A program made the translations under genes and the position numbers. The notes under the pieces are model-generated. The model was not told where the DNA came from. It saw only the letters and a list, made by a program, of their open reading frames with translations, and did no database searches. Positions 54,448-63,697 of a stretch of DNA of 64,000 nucleotides are shown here, piece by piece. Position 1 is the stretch's first letter; every line of letters starts with the position of its first letter. The stretch is from Desulfobotulus mexicanus (GTDB taxonomy: Bacteria; Desulfobacterota; Desulfobacteria; Desulfobacterales; ASO4-4): NCBI RefSeq assembly GCF_006175995.1, contig NZ_VDMB01000004.1, positions 158,941 to 222,940 of the forward strand. The letters are read 5' to 3'.

Positions 54448-55992
54448 TTACGAAACTTTTTCCACTTCAAAATTTTCAATATTTCTGTCTTTTTTAGAAA
54501 ACTCAACGGCCACAAGATAAATTTCCCTGCCGGAACCCTGATATTTTTCATGGTATTTTCTGTCTTTAAGCTGGGCCATGGCACTGCCTTCTTTTGAATT
54601 TTCCAACACCTTAAATTCAAAAATGCAGCAGATAGCATCATAAAAGAGGCTTAAATCCATGCGACCATGGTTGGTTGCATCTTCGGTGCGGATCTCAAAC
54701 CCGCAGGCGGCAAAGTAGCAGTAAAAAATACTGGCATAATAGCCCTCGTATCCCGAAAGCTCATTTTTTCTGTACCAGTCGTGGGGGATGGAAGCAAAAA
54801 ACCGGTGGAAAATATCCCTTAAATCATTAAAGGATTTTGTCTGTATGGCCCGTATCAGGGAGGTCTCATTGGCACTTTTGGCCACCACATCCTCCACCAG
54901 CTCATTTAAGATCCAGCGATTAAGGCTGCTTTTTACCTCCATATTCGGGTAGGCAAGCTGGTAGGTTCTGCGGCCCACCATGTCTTCGTCCATCCGCTCT
55001 ATGGTGAGATAACCCGCCTGAAACAGCAGGGTTTCCACACGGATGCGATCCACATCAAAACTGTCGATCAGCTCTTCGCCAAGGTAAAGCTGCTCAATGG
55101 AAGGAATGCTGTAATGCCTTTCCATGAGAAGGGTAATGAGAAAACGGGGTGTTCCCGTTTCAAACCAGAAGGATCGAAACTGTCTTTCACTGAAATAAAG
55201 AAGGATATCAAAGGGATTGTATACCCTTTCCCCAAGCCAGGCATAGCCGTTGTACCACTGGCGGATTCTGTCCTTATCAAGGCCTTCAAGCTGATCCGCA
55301 AAGACCATTTCAAGCTCCTTCTGGGTATAACCGCAGAGGGTGGCACAGGCCGGATTCATGGTCATATCCTGAAGGTTGTTGAGACCGCTAAAAAGGGAAA
55401 CCTTGGAAAACTTGCTCACCCCCGTAATAAAAACAAATTTCAGGTGAACATCCGCGTCCTTTAAAACGGAATAGAGGTTTTTCAGCTTTTCTCTGATTTC
55501 TATGGCAAGGCTTTTATTGGCAATATTATCAAGGATAGGCTTGTCGTATTCATCGATGAGGACCACAACCTTCTGCCCATATTTTCTGGCAATTTTGACA
55601 ATGGCTTCCATAAAACGATCATTAACAGACAGCTTTTCATAGTCAATGCCGTGCTCATTGCGGATATCCATGAGAATGGATTCCATTTTTACAGCAAGCT
55701 CTTCAAGGCTGTGGAGAACACCGCTGCCAAAGCTGATGTGAATGACAGGATAAGAGGTACTCCAGTCCCAGTTGTGCTCAAGGTAGAGGCCTTGGAAATA
55801 CTCTTTTTTGGCTAAAAATGCCTGACGCAGAGTATCCACAAAAAGGCTTTTGCCAAAACGCCTTGGCCGTGAAAGAAAATAGTACTTCCCTGAATCCATG
55901 AGCGTTTTAACAAAGCGGGTCTTATCGACATAATAGTGGGGCTCCGAACGCATGGCCTCAAAACTCTGAATACCAACGGGTAATTTTTTCAT
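54448..55992 (-). CDS. AAA-ATPase-like / PD-(D/E)XK nuclease-family protein, variant B
   Basis: About 514 residues from ATG 55992 with GAGGAAAATCCC upstream. N-terminal ATPase-like: KLPVGIQSFEAMRSEPHYYV, YYFLSRPRRFGKSLFVDTL, VVVLIDEYDKPILDNIANK. C-terminal PD-(D/E)XK-like domain with MDLSLFYDAICCIFEFKVLE (D and E-x-K), then KDRKYHEKYQGSGREIYLVA. Highly similar to the split gene at 4046-5600 and thus the reference for its frame. In the hsd locus it lies between hsdR and variant A, all on the minus strand with short gaps. Possibly a nuclease associated with the island; function not established. Confidence 0.87.
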   Translation of the reverse strand: MKKLPVGIQSFEAMRSEPHYYVDKTRFVKTLMDSGKYYFLSRPRRFGKSLFVDTLRQAFLAKKEYFQGLYLEHNWDWSTSYPVIHISFGSGVLHSLEELAVKMESILMDIRNEHGIDYEKLSVNDRFMEAIVKIARKYGQKVVVLIDEYDKPILDNIANKSLAIEIREKLKNLYSVLKDADVHLKFVFITGVSKFSKVSLFSGLNNLQDMTMNPACATLCGYTQKELEMVFADQLEGLDKDRIRQWYNGYAWLGERVYNPFDILLYFSERQFRSFWFETGTPRFLITLLMERHYSIPSIEQLYLGEELIDSFDVDRIRVETLLFQAGYLTIERMDEDMVGRRTYQLAYPNMEVKSSLNRWILNELVEDVVAKSANETSLIRAIQTKSFNDLRDIFHRFFASIPHDWYRKNELSGYEGYYASIFYCYFAACGFEIRTEDATNHGRMDLSLFYDAICCIFEFKVLENSKEGSAMAQLKDRKYHEKYQGSGREIYLVAVEFSKKDRNIENFEVEKVS

Positions 55993-56048
55993 GGGATTTT
56001 CCTCTGTTTCTGTTTTGATTTCTGCCACTGTTTACGGGCCTGATTGCT

Positions 56049-59000
56049 TCAGCCCGCCTGCCAGAGTTCTTCGCTGAAGGTTTCCAGCACGGCATCCAGT
56101 CTGTTGTCCAGCACCTTATCGAAGCGCTTCACGCCGCCGTGGGCAGCAAAGACCCGGTTGATGAACTCCGCATCCACCACCACCTCATGGGAGAGCTGGA
56201 CGGCCAGCCGTTTCAACCACTGTTTCTGTACGCCTGACCATTCATGCATGGCGAGGATGCGCTGAAGGGCGTTATGCACACGGGTTTCAAAGGGCACAAG
56301 GGCTTCTCCAAGGGCGGCCTGACGGATAAAGCCAATAACGCTGGCGGCGATGTCCTCGTTGGTGCGGCTGGCCCAGGCCTTGCGCAGATGGGCTTCGGGA
56401 AAACCTGCTCCATCAAGGAAGAGCCGGATCTCCTTGAGGGAGGAGCGGGTCAGATCCTTTGGCCGATTAACAACGGCCATGAGGGCGGCATTGCGGTTCA
56501 CCTCCTCCCGGATGAAGCGGGTGAAGGCATCGAGATAATCCTCCGGCCTGCCATGTTCTCCCCAGGTCTGGCTGCGCTCCAGAAGCTCGTCTGCCCCTTC
56601 ATAGATAAGAGGCCTTACATAACTTCCCAAAATGGCCTGCACCTCTTCCACCTGCCTGAGAAAACCCGGCTGGCTGCGGATAAAATCCGAAGCCTTTTCC
56701 GGCCCCAGCTCCCTCAGAAAGCGGGGCATTTCCTCCGTGGCGCATCCCCAGCTTTTTTCCAGCTCCGCCAGTTTTTCCCGCATTTCAGGTCTGGTTTCGG
56801 CCTTTTTTTCCGCCTTTCGCATCACCCGCATGAGCTTCTGACTGAGCTGATCCAGCACATCATGGGCATGGGTGGCGGGGCTGCCCTTCCTTTCTCCGGG
56901 CTGCTCAAGGGCCTCCTTCAGACGGGGCGCATCACTGATTTCATCCAGAAGCTGGGCGATGGTGATGCCGGGATTTTTCACAAGAGGCTTCATGTCCGTG
57001 ACCTTTTCCAGAGCCGCATAGATGCCCACGGGATCATAGACACGGAAAACCGTTTTACCGATGGCATCACAGCGACGGGTGGCCCGGCCCATCATCTGCT
57101 CAAAGAGAATACGGGAGCGCACCCTGCGGAGAAAAACCAGATGGCAGATGGGCGGCACATCAATGCCAGTAGTGAGAAGATCCACGGTAATGGCCACAAC
57201 GGGGTAGCGTTCGTTTTTATAGAGGCGGATCACCTGATCCACCTTATCCGTCCGGCCCGTGATGATGCGGACGCTGGCCTCATTGTAATCGCCGTTGTAC
57301 TTTTCAGAAAAAGCCTCATCCAGAAGTCGTTTTACCATTTCCGCATGGTTCTGGGTGGCGCAGAAGATCATGGTCTTTTCATCGCCGAAGGGGTCCAGCT
57401 CTTTGGCCAGTTCCCCGCAGATCACCCGGTTGAAGCCTTCGGTGATGACCCTGCGGTTGAAGGATTCCACATCAAAATCCAGCTCATCCTCCAGCTCCGC
57501 CAGCTCCACGGCCCCGGTTTTCATATTGATGGCCTGCACCTCGCCCTTTTCAAAATGGATGCCATGGCGGGTAAGTGCGGTTTCATAGCGAATGGGCGGC
57601 TCGTGATCAATGAGCCAGTCTTCGGCCACGGCTTCCCTGTAGGAATAGGTATAAACCGGCCTGCCGAAAATTTCTGTAGTATGCCGGGCCGGGGTGGCGG
57701 TAAGACCGATGCGAACGGCATCAAAATATTCCAGCACCCTGCGGTAGGCGGACTGGTACTGAAAAGCATCCCGGCAGAGTAGCTCCCCTTCGTCCATCTC
57801 CTGATCCAGAGTATAGCCCCTGTGGGCCTCATCCACGATGATGCAGTCAAAGGTGTCCACGGCAGGGGGAGTCTCCACCATGAAAATACGGCGCACCATG
57901 GCCTGCACCGTTGCCACCTGAATGCGGGTTTCCGCCTCTTCTGCCATGTCCCCCATTTCTGCAATGTTGTAAACCCGGGAAAGGGAAAGGTTCTGCTCCA
58001 GCGGGGCTTCCTTAAAGGCATCCATGGCCTGACCGCCAAGGGCCGTGCGATCCACGAGAAAGAGAATCCGGTGAAAACCCTCGGCCTTGAGAAGACGGTA
58101 CATCAGCCCGATGATGGTGCGGGTCTTGCCCGTTCCCGTGGCCATGGCCACAAGGCAGCGCCGGTCTCCCCGGCCAAGGGCCTCTTCAACGGCGGTGATG
58201 GCCTGCTTCTGATACTCCCTCAGCCGGAGATAACCAAAGGGCTCCTTCTTTAAAAACTCCATGGACTCCCTGCGGCTTCGGGCCAGCATGTCCAGAAGCC
58301 CTGACGGGCTGTGGAAGTTTTCCAAAGCCCTGCGGATGGAAGAAGGGCTGCGAAGATCCCTGAACCATGTGCCGGACTGCTCCGCCATCTGGGGAAGAAA
58401 GGGCCTGCCGTTACAGGCATAGGCAAAGGGAATACCGAAAAAAGCCTGCTGACCGTCGGGCCAGGGGCCATTTTCCAAAGGGGGCTGCATGGATTTCGAA
58501 GGCCGGAAGGCTCTGGCATAGCGTTCTGCCTGAGGGATGGCTGCGGCCACATTGATGTTTTCCCGCTTGGCCTCCACCACGGCAAGGGGGATGAGGCCCG
58601 CAAAAAGGATATAATCCGCCCGCTGACCGCCGCTTAAGGGCCATTCCGCAATGGCAAGGTTTCTGCCCTTTTCAGGCCTTGCGCCAAGGGCATGGGTGAG
58701 GGACTGGGAATCCGCCTCCCATCCTGATTCCTTAAGTTTTGCATCAATGAGGATGCGGGTCAGCTCCTCGTTCAGGGAAAGATTTTTGGCCGCCTGCGCC
58801 GTGCGTTTGCGGATTTCCTTCAGACCGGGGGTGTCCGTTTTCTCATTTTTTTGTTTTTCAAGGGCTTCCTGAAGATTTTTGATGCGGCTTTCAAAGGCTT
58901 CCCTTTCCTTTTCAAGCCTTTGCTCCTGCACCTTCGCCCTTTCCTCAAAGCTTCTGGCTTCCGCATCCATCAGCTCCGCAAGGGCTTCATATTCTTCCTT

Positions 59001-59555
59001 CTCCCTTGCAATGAGTTCTGCAAGGGCTCGGCTTTCACCTTCCTTTTCAAAGGCATCCTTAAGGCTTGCCTTCAGCTGCTCCATTTCCTCCTGAAGCTCC
59101 CGCAAAGGCTGGCTGGGATCTTTGGGAGGAACAAAGGGGCCGGGCTTGAAATCCTTTGCGTTTTTAGCAAAGCTTCTGTGGAACCAGACCGCAAGGCTCC
59201 GGGCCAGTTTCAGGCCGTCCATGGCCTGTCTGTGGCAGGTGCGGAAGGCGTGGGTGGCCTTGTTGCCCTCGATACGAAGGGTATGGAAGATCTCCCGGAT
59301 CTGCGGATCAAGGCCCATGTCCTGCTGGAGCCTGTAAAGAAGGGTAGCCTGAGTGGTCTGATTGTCAAAGGGGATGGCGCAGCGGGTGGCGATGTCCTGA
59401 GCAAAGGCTTCGCCCAGCTGACGAAGTTTAATGAGGGTGGTGTTGGGATCGCTGGCAAAGGCCTCTTCCGCACGCAGGGCCAGCTCAGAAAAAATGGGGT
59501 CATGGCTTTTCAAAAAATCAAAATTGCCCTTTGCTCCGGAATGATCTGTCGCCAT
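56049..59555 (-). CDS. hsdR: Type I restriction enzyme R subunit HsdR
   Basis: About 1168 residues from ATG 59555 (AAAGGAGGGTTC). N-terminal helical part (DUF4145-like, TLIKLRQLGEAFAQDIATRC), coiled coil (about 150-230), an HsdR_N nuclease region with PD-(D/E)XK residues in YILFAGLIPLAVVEAKREN, then an SF2 helicase motor: motif I MATGTGKTRTIIG, motif II IIVDEAHRG, motif III LTATPAR, motif V/VI ITVDLLTTGIDVPP and EQMMGRATRRC; a C-terminal EcoEI_R_C domain. It translocates DNA and cleaves unmodified DNA with HsdM and HsdS. The first gene of the island on the minus strand; the M and S genes lie 3.7 kb downstream, past two PD-(D/E)XK genes. Confidence 0.95.
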   Translation of the reverse strand: MATDHSGAKGNFDFLKSHDPIFSELALRAEEAFASDPNTTLIKLRQLGEAFAQDIATRCAIPFDNQTTQATLLYRLQQDMGLDPQIREIFHTLRIEGNKATHAFRTCHRQAMDGLKLARSLAVWFHRSFAKNAKDFKPGPFVPPKDPSQPLRELQEEMEQLKASLKDAFEKEGESRALAELIAREKEEYEALAELMDAEARSFEERAKVQEQRLEKEREAFESRIKNLQEALEKQKNEKTDTPGLKEIRKRTAQAAKNLSLNEELTRILIDAKLKESGWEADSQSLTHALGARPEKGRNLAIAEWPLSGGQRADYILFAGLIPLAVVEAKRENINVAAAIPQAERYARAFRPSKSMQPPLENGPWPDGQQAFFGIPFAYACNGRPFLPQMAEQSGTWFRDLRSPSSIRRALENFHSPSGLLDMLARSRRESMEFLKKEPFGYLRLREYQKQAITAVEEALGRGDRRCLVAMATGTGKTRTIIGLMYRLLKAEGFHRILFLVDRTALGGQAMDAFKEAPLEQNLSLSRVYNIAEMGDMAEEAETRIQVATVQAMVRRIFMVETPPAVDTFDCIIVDEAHRGYTLDQEMDEGELLCRDAFQYQSAYRRVLEYFDAVRIGLTATPARHTTEIFGRPVYTYSYREAVAEDWLIDHEPPIRYETALTRHGIHFEKGEVQAINMKTGAVELAELEDELDFDVESFNRRVITEGFNRVICGELAKELDPFGDEKTMIFCATQNHAEMVKRLLDEAFSEKYNGDYNEASVRIITGRTDKVDQVIRLYKNERYPVVAITVDLLTTGIDVPPICHLVFLRRVRSRILFEQMMGRATRRCDAIGKTVFRVYDPVGIYAALEKVTDMKPLVKNPGITIAQLLDEISDAPRLKEALEQPGERKGSPATHAHDVLDQLSQKLMRVMRKAEKKAETRPEMREKLAELEKSWGCATEEMPRFLRELGPEKASDFIRSQPGFLRQVEEVQAILGSYVRPLIYEGADELLERSQTWGEHGRPEDYLDAFTRFIREEVNRNAALMAVVNRPKDLTRSSLKEIRLFLDGAGFPEAHLRKAWASRTNEDIAASVIGFIRQAALGEALVPFETRVHNALQRILAMHEWSGVQKQWLKRLAVQLSHEVVVDAEFINRVFAAHGGVKRFDKVLDNRLDAVLETFSEELWQAG

Positions 59556-60013
59556 GAACCCTCCTTTTATTAGTCGATAAAACCCATGAACCGTCTGCAA
59601 GAGTCCTTTCTATAGCACAGTCAGCGGCTCATATAGTGGGGCACCCCTCAATTTTTTGAAAAAACTTTCAAGGAATCAGCAGGAAAGGGAGGGCATATGC
59701 TAAAAAAGGGTGGTCATTAAATAAACTCGTAACTTCTGAGTAACTTAAATTTAGTTCTTTCAATTCAAATGCTTAAAAAATGACCAATTCTCTATCTGTG
59801 CTCAAGATGATTCTGAATATGACACAAGTTACTCTATGACAAGATGCCGTAGCAGGGCGTGAGCTGCTCTTCAGCACTACTTTTCAAGAACAATACTTGT
59901 CAGACAGATACACAGACACCCAGGCTATTTACAATAATACGAAGCTGCTGAAATTACAGCATTAGAATTTTTAAATAAAAATTACTGAACAATTACAAAT
60001 ACTTTTAAAAAAG
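59556..60013. other. Gene-free gap upstream of hsdR
   Basis: Likely contains the promoter of hsdR on the minus strand (a possible -10 TATAGA near 59610) but none is certain. GTAACTTCTGAGTAACTT (59729-59746) repeats the motif found at 27032-27065. A short hairpin TGCTG/CAGCA lies at about 59948-59963. No gene longer than a few codons on either strand. Confidence 0.4.
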
Positions 60014-60814
60014 CTATTCTTGTCCGCAAAACACCATCTCTCCCTCAGCGGTCCAGGCTTGGGCATCAAACCCCTGCATCTTCCATTTTTTATGAAGACC
60101 AGCAAGTTCACCGGAGGCAAGCATATCCGCTATCCTCTCATCAAAAATCTTCATGAGTTTTTCAGAAGAAGCCCTGTCGGAAAAACCCAGATAGGCTTTA
60201 TGGCCCCAGAGAGGCTCTGTTCTAAAAATAACCGTATCCACCATATGGGTATTCATATAATGCTCCACATCCATACGGGCATCAATAATAACATCAACTC
60301 TGTCCGCAGCCAGCATACGCCACATAATTTCCGGATTTGAAACTTCAGCCCATTGTAAATTCAGCGATTCAAGCGGTGTGTCCTTATCGTAACTGTATCC
60401 CTTAATCCATACAGCACTCCTCCCCTTTAAAGAATCCGCTCCCTGCCAGTCAGGAAAACGCTCCTTTTTAAAAACGGCAGAGGTATATTCAATGTAAAGC
60501 GGCATCTGTGGCAGTCTCAGACCAGCTTCTTCCGCATCATCCCGCCAGACAGTGGGTATGGCATCGGCATGGCCTTCCGCCACAAGCTGTATGGAGCGCT
60601 TCCAGGATGCAATCTCCCAGGAAATCTCTATTCCATGGGGCTGATAGATTTTTCTCAGCATATCAAAGAATAAACCGCTGCCATCCTTTGTTGTCTGGCC
60701 TTCCCACTCCGGTGTGGCAATGTGAATGGTGGCAGAAAAAACATAAGATGACCTGAAAGGAAGCCAGAAAACGCTGAATATGAGTAAAACCCTGAAAAAA
60801 GAAATGCCAGCCAT
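60014..60814 (-). CDS. Periplasmic solute-binding protein (SBP_bac_3 type)
   Basis: 266 residues from ATG 60814 after GGAGGTGAAA. Signal peptide FFRVLLIFSVFWLPFRSSYVFS. Two-lobed solute-binding fold: IHIATPEWEGQTTKDGSGLF, then FDMLRKIYQPHGIEISWEI, WKRSIQLVAEGHADAIPTV and DRVDVIIDARMDVEHYM, and a C-terminal MLASGELAGLHKKWKM. Resembles amino-acid or organic-acid binding proteins of the transporter-substrate-binding family, many of which in anaerobes are orphans with sensing roles. No permease nearby. Confidence 0.85.
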   Translation of the reverse strand: MAGISFFRVLLIFSVFWLPFRSSYVFSATIHIATPEWEGQTTKDGSGLFFDMLRKIYQPHGIEISWEIASWKRSIQLVAEGHADAIPTVWRDDAEEAGLRLPQMPLYIEYTSAVFKKERFPDWQGADSLKGRSAVWIKGYSYDKDTPLESLNLQWAEVSNPEIMWRMLAADRVDVIIDARMDVEHYMNTHMVDTVIFRTEPLWGHKAYLGFSDRASSEKLMKIFDERIADMLASGELAGLHKKWKMQGFDAQAWTAEGEMVFCGQE

Positions 60815-60920
60815 TTTCACCTCCATCGGAATGCCCATATATAAAGACTCTTTAATGCCTACAGCAATCAAAGAGAGTTATCAATCAATTACGCAACAGC
60901 GTGGTTCAGGATCAACACCT

Positions 60921-61595
60921 TTACTGCAAGTCTTTGCAGAAATATTTTACCATGAGACAGATATCAACGTCGCAGTTTTCAAAGGATGCTTCACCATTCA
61001 GAAGAAAATCCTTAACTGCTATTGTCTTGAGATGTTCAAAGCCACATTTCTCGTGCAGCTTTCGGGAACCAATGCCCGTACATTCCGAAAAGACATAGTG
61101 AAAGCCACCACTACAGGCAGCCGCAAGCGCAGTCTGCATAAGAAGCATCGCAATACCTCTGCCTTCATACTCCGGTACAACTCCAACCGCAGCAAGGTGC
61201 AGCCCCGCCCCTTTACCGGCTCCTGCCATCTGGTGCAGGGGATAGAGAAGCTCTTCATGCAGGGCAGAAACAGCCATAATCCTCTCGGTCTCGTACGCGG
61301 TAAGGTTTTCCGGCTTTTGCAGCAGGCCTGCTGCAACCGGATCTTCACAGAGAATAAAACCTGCAACCCTGCCCCCCTCTGCCGGAATCCTTGCAATCCA
61401 GCAGAACGCCTGAGAAAGGTAACTCTCACCACCATATACCGTCTTTGCTATTGAAAACAGACTATCCCTGCTGAAACCAATGCATTTTGTCAATGGTTCC
61501 CGGTTATAAAAAAGATCAAGGTAAACTTGCAGCAGCTCTTCTGTTTGCTCACAAGAAACCCTTTCTATCAAGAACCTGTCATTTTTATTTTTCAT
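60921..61595 (-). CDS. GNAT-family N-acetyltransferase
   Basis: 224 residues, single GNAT domain. Acetyl-CoA motif A in VGVVPEYEGRGIAMLLMQ (R/QxxGxG/A type), with following LAAACSGGFHYVFSECTGIGS and KCGFEHLK. Start ATG at 61595 with weak ribosome binding site. Cytosolic. Substrate is not evident. It follows the U32 gene on the same strand after 24 bases and could be part of its transcription unit. Confidence 0.85.
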   Translation of the reverse strand: MKNKNDRFLIERVSCEQTEELLQVYLDLFYNREPLTKCIGFSRDSLFSIAKTVYGGESYLSQAFCWIARIPAEGGRVAGFILCEDPVAAGLLQKPENLTAYETERIMAVSALHEELLYPLHQMAGAGKGAGLHLAAVGVVPEYEGRGIAMLLMQTALAAACSGGFHYVFSECTGIGSRKLHEKCGFEHLKTIAVKDFLLNGEASFENCDVDICLMVKYFCKDLQ

Positions 61596-61619
61596 TTATT
61601 CTGCCCTCTCCGTTTCTAA

Positions 61620-63512
61620 TTACTTCAAAGCCCCTTCTGAAACAATATGCATACAGCAGTCAGCACAGTCAAAATCAAGGGTAAAGGAAGCCCTGCTGCC
61701 CTTCAGATGCCAGTTGCCTCCTCCCTCTGCCCTGTGGTGACGGGGGCAGGCCCGAAAGGCATAGCGCAGGCAGTGGTGGCTGGTCATGACCCTTGTTCCG
61801 GGAGACATGCCTTCTTTTTCAAAGGCCATGGACTGAACAGGGCTGCCATGCTTTTCATAAAAGGCCTTTGCCATGGCATTGCTGACATTAAAGGATGCAT
61901 CAAGGCAGTCTTCTGGATAGGGCTGTGTGTCAAAGCCTTGTACTGCCTGTTTCCTTCGGGGCCTTTCATATTTTTCAAGGCAAAGGAGCACAAGCTTTTC
62001 TGCCGCTTCCCGGCGCAGGGCATTGAGGGCCGAAGCCCTGAAAAACCAGGGGCCTGTCTCCACAAGAATTTCCTTTGCCTCAAAGGGCGTATCCCCCAGT
62101 TTTTCCAGCTGCCGTCTTACTGCTTCCTGAACTGTGGAGGGATTCTTTGCGGGTTCAAGGTCAAAGTCTGCACAAACCTCCACACTGAGTCCGGAGCTAA
62201 GGTCTTTCATTTCAAGGACAAAATCCTTTTCTCCTTCCCTGAAAACAAGGGAGACCGGCAGCTTTCTGGATGCACTTTTTTCGGATTCCAGCATGCGCCT
62301 GAAACGAATATCCGCATTTCTGTACAAAAAAGACCCGGCCACATCGGAAACCTTGAGACCCGTGAGGGAACCCGGAGCAGGCCAGACCTTTTTACCTTCC
62401 ACTCGGTTCACATTAAGGCCCCGCATCAGGCCTGCGGCATCAAGAAAACAGAGTCCGTCTCCGGGTGCAAGATCCGCGGCCTCTTCCAGAAGAAGAATGC
62501 CGCCCTCAAGGCCCTGAATACGACAAAGCTTTTCACCCATGGCCTTTGGTGTATCCATCTGCCAGATTTTTTCCCGTCTTCCGTAAAGAAAATAATCCGT
62601 ACCACCCCTGTGAAAGGTCTTTGCCGGATCCGGGGTAAAGGTGAAGGAAGAATTTCCATGGGAAGCCCTCTCTCCCCTGCCCCAGATTTCCATGGCTGCA
62701 TCCAGCTTTTTTCTATAGAAGGCCGTCACATTTTTCACATAAGAGATATCCTTGAGGCGTCCTTCGATCTTAAATGAACTCACCCCTGCCTCCAGCATGG
62801 GCAAAAGACCTGCCGAACGATCCATATCCTTCAAAGAAAGCAGATGTTTTCCGCTGCTGATGCGCGTTCCCTTTTCATCGGTGAGATCCCAGGGCAGACG
62901 ACAGGGCTGACCGCAGACACCCCGGTTGGCACTTCTCCCCCCCATGGCAAGGCTCATCCAGCAGCGACCGGAGTGACTGACGCACAAAGCACCATGCACA
63001 AAGGCCTCAAGGTCAAGATTCGTTTTTTTACGGATGCGGCCTATGGCTTCAAGATCCAGCTCCCTTGCCAGAACCACACGGGAAACTCCTGCTGCTTCCA
63101 GAAAAGCAATATGCTTCGGATTCATGTTATGCATCTGGGTACTGGCATGGAGGGCAATGGGAGGAAGATCCATCTCCAGAAGGGCCATATCCTGAAAAAT
63201 AACAGCGTCCACACCAGCGTTCCAGGCTTCATGGATAAGGGTTTTTGCATTTTTAAGCTCATCGTCATACAAAAGCGTGTTCAGGGCCAGATAAATTTTT
63301 GCGTTAAAGCCATGGGCAAAACGACAGAGGCTTTCAATGTCTGCCATGGTATTTGATGCGGCGGCTCTGGCACTGAAGCGGTCCGCACCTATATATACGG
63401 CATCGGCACCATGGGTAATGGCTGCCCTGCCCCCTGCCAGATCCTTTGCCGGAGCCAGAAGTTCAATTGATATCTTCTTAAAAAAGGGAGCACCTTTTTT
63501 TTCTTTGGTCAT
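61620..63512 (-). CDS. rlhA: Peptidase U32-family protein, RlhA-like
   Basis: About 630 residues from ATG 63512 after GGAGGATACCC; the frame to 63554 is not needed. N-terminal U32 barrel with ISIELLAPAKDLAGGRAAI, LARELDLEAIGRI, and a Cys cluster HGALCVSHSGRCWMS and GVCGQPCRLPWDL (Fe-S ligands), then a DUF3656 region to about residue 540 and a C-terminal third with Cys in ACPRHHRAEGGG. Matches E. coli RlhA (about 650 residues), which hydroxylates C2501 of 23S rRNA. Probably the same role here; U32 members also include TrhP and UbiU/V, which are shorter. Confidence 0.85.
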   Translation of the reverse strand: MTKEKKGAPFFKKISIELLAPAKDLAGGRAAITHGADAVYIGADRFSARAAASNTMADIESLCRFAHGFNAKIYLALNTLLYDDELKNAKTLIHEAWNAGVDAVIFQDMALLEMDLPPIALHASTQMHNMNPKHIAFLEAAGVSRVVLARELDLEAIGRIRKKTNLDLEAFVHGALCVSHSGRCWMSLAMGGRSANRGVCGQPCRLPWDLTDEKGTRISSGKHLLSLKDMDRSAGLLPMLEAGVSSFKIEGRLKDISYVKNVTAFYRKKLDAAMEIWGRGERASHGNSSFTFTPDPAKTFHRGGTDYFLYGRREKIWQMDTPKAMGEKLCRIQGLEGGILLLEEAADLAPGDGLCFLDAAGLMRGLNVNRVEGKKVWPAPGSLTGLKVSDVAGSFLYRNADIRFRRMLESEKSASRKLPVSLVFREGEKDFVLEMKDLSSGLSVEVCADFDLEPAKNPSTVQEAVRRQLEKLGDTPFEAKEILVETGPWFFRASALNALRREAAEKLVLLCLEKYERPRRKQAVQGFDTQPYPEDCLDASFNVSNAMAKAFYEKHGSPVQSMAFEKEGMSPGTRVMTSHHCLRYAFRACPRHHRAEGGGNWHLKGSRASFTLDFDCADCCMHIVSEGALK

Positions 63513-63581
63513 GGGTATCCTCCATGGTTGTGGTTGCCCACCAGAGGCTGGCAAGAAGCCCGCCGTATTTAAAAAAAATTA

Positions 63582-63697
63582 AAATCTTTAAGGGCCCTAA
63601 AAACTTTAAAGATCTTAAAGACCCTAAGGACCTTAAAGACTTTAAAAACAGCCAGGAAGCCTGCTGGATTCAACAAGATTAAGCACCTTAAAGACCT
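63582..63697. repeat. Irregular CTTAAAGAC-type short repeats
   Basis: Imperfect 8-11 base units related to CTTAAAGACC and CTTTAAAGA recur from 63582 to about 63650 and once more at 63685-63697. The tract lies upstream of the U32 gene and beside the insertion sequence. It is not coding on either strand. Confidence 0.65.

Noticed and set aside
56244..57782. A 512-codon plus-strand open frame
   Set aside because: Antisense to hsdR, whose helicase motifs are clear; long antisense frames arise from codon bias.
61647..62777. A 376-codon plus-strand open frame
   Set aside because: Antisense to the RlhA-like gene and without domain signals.
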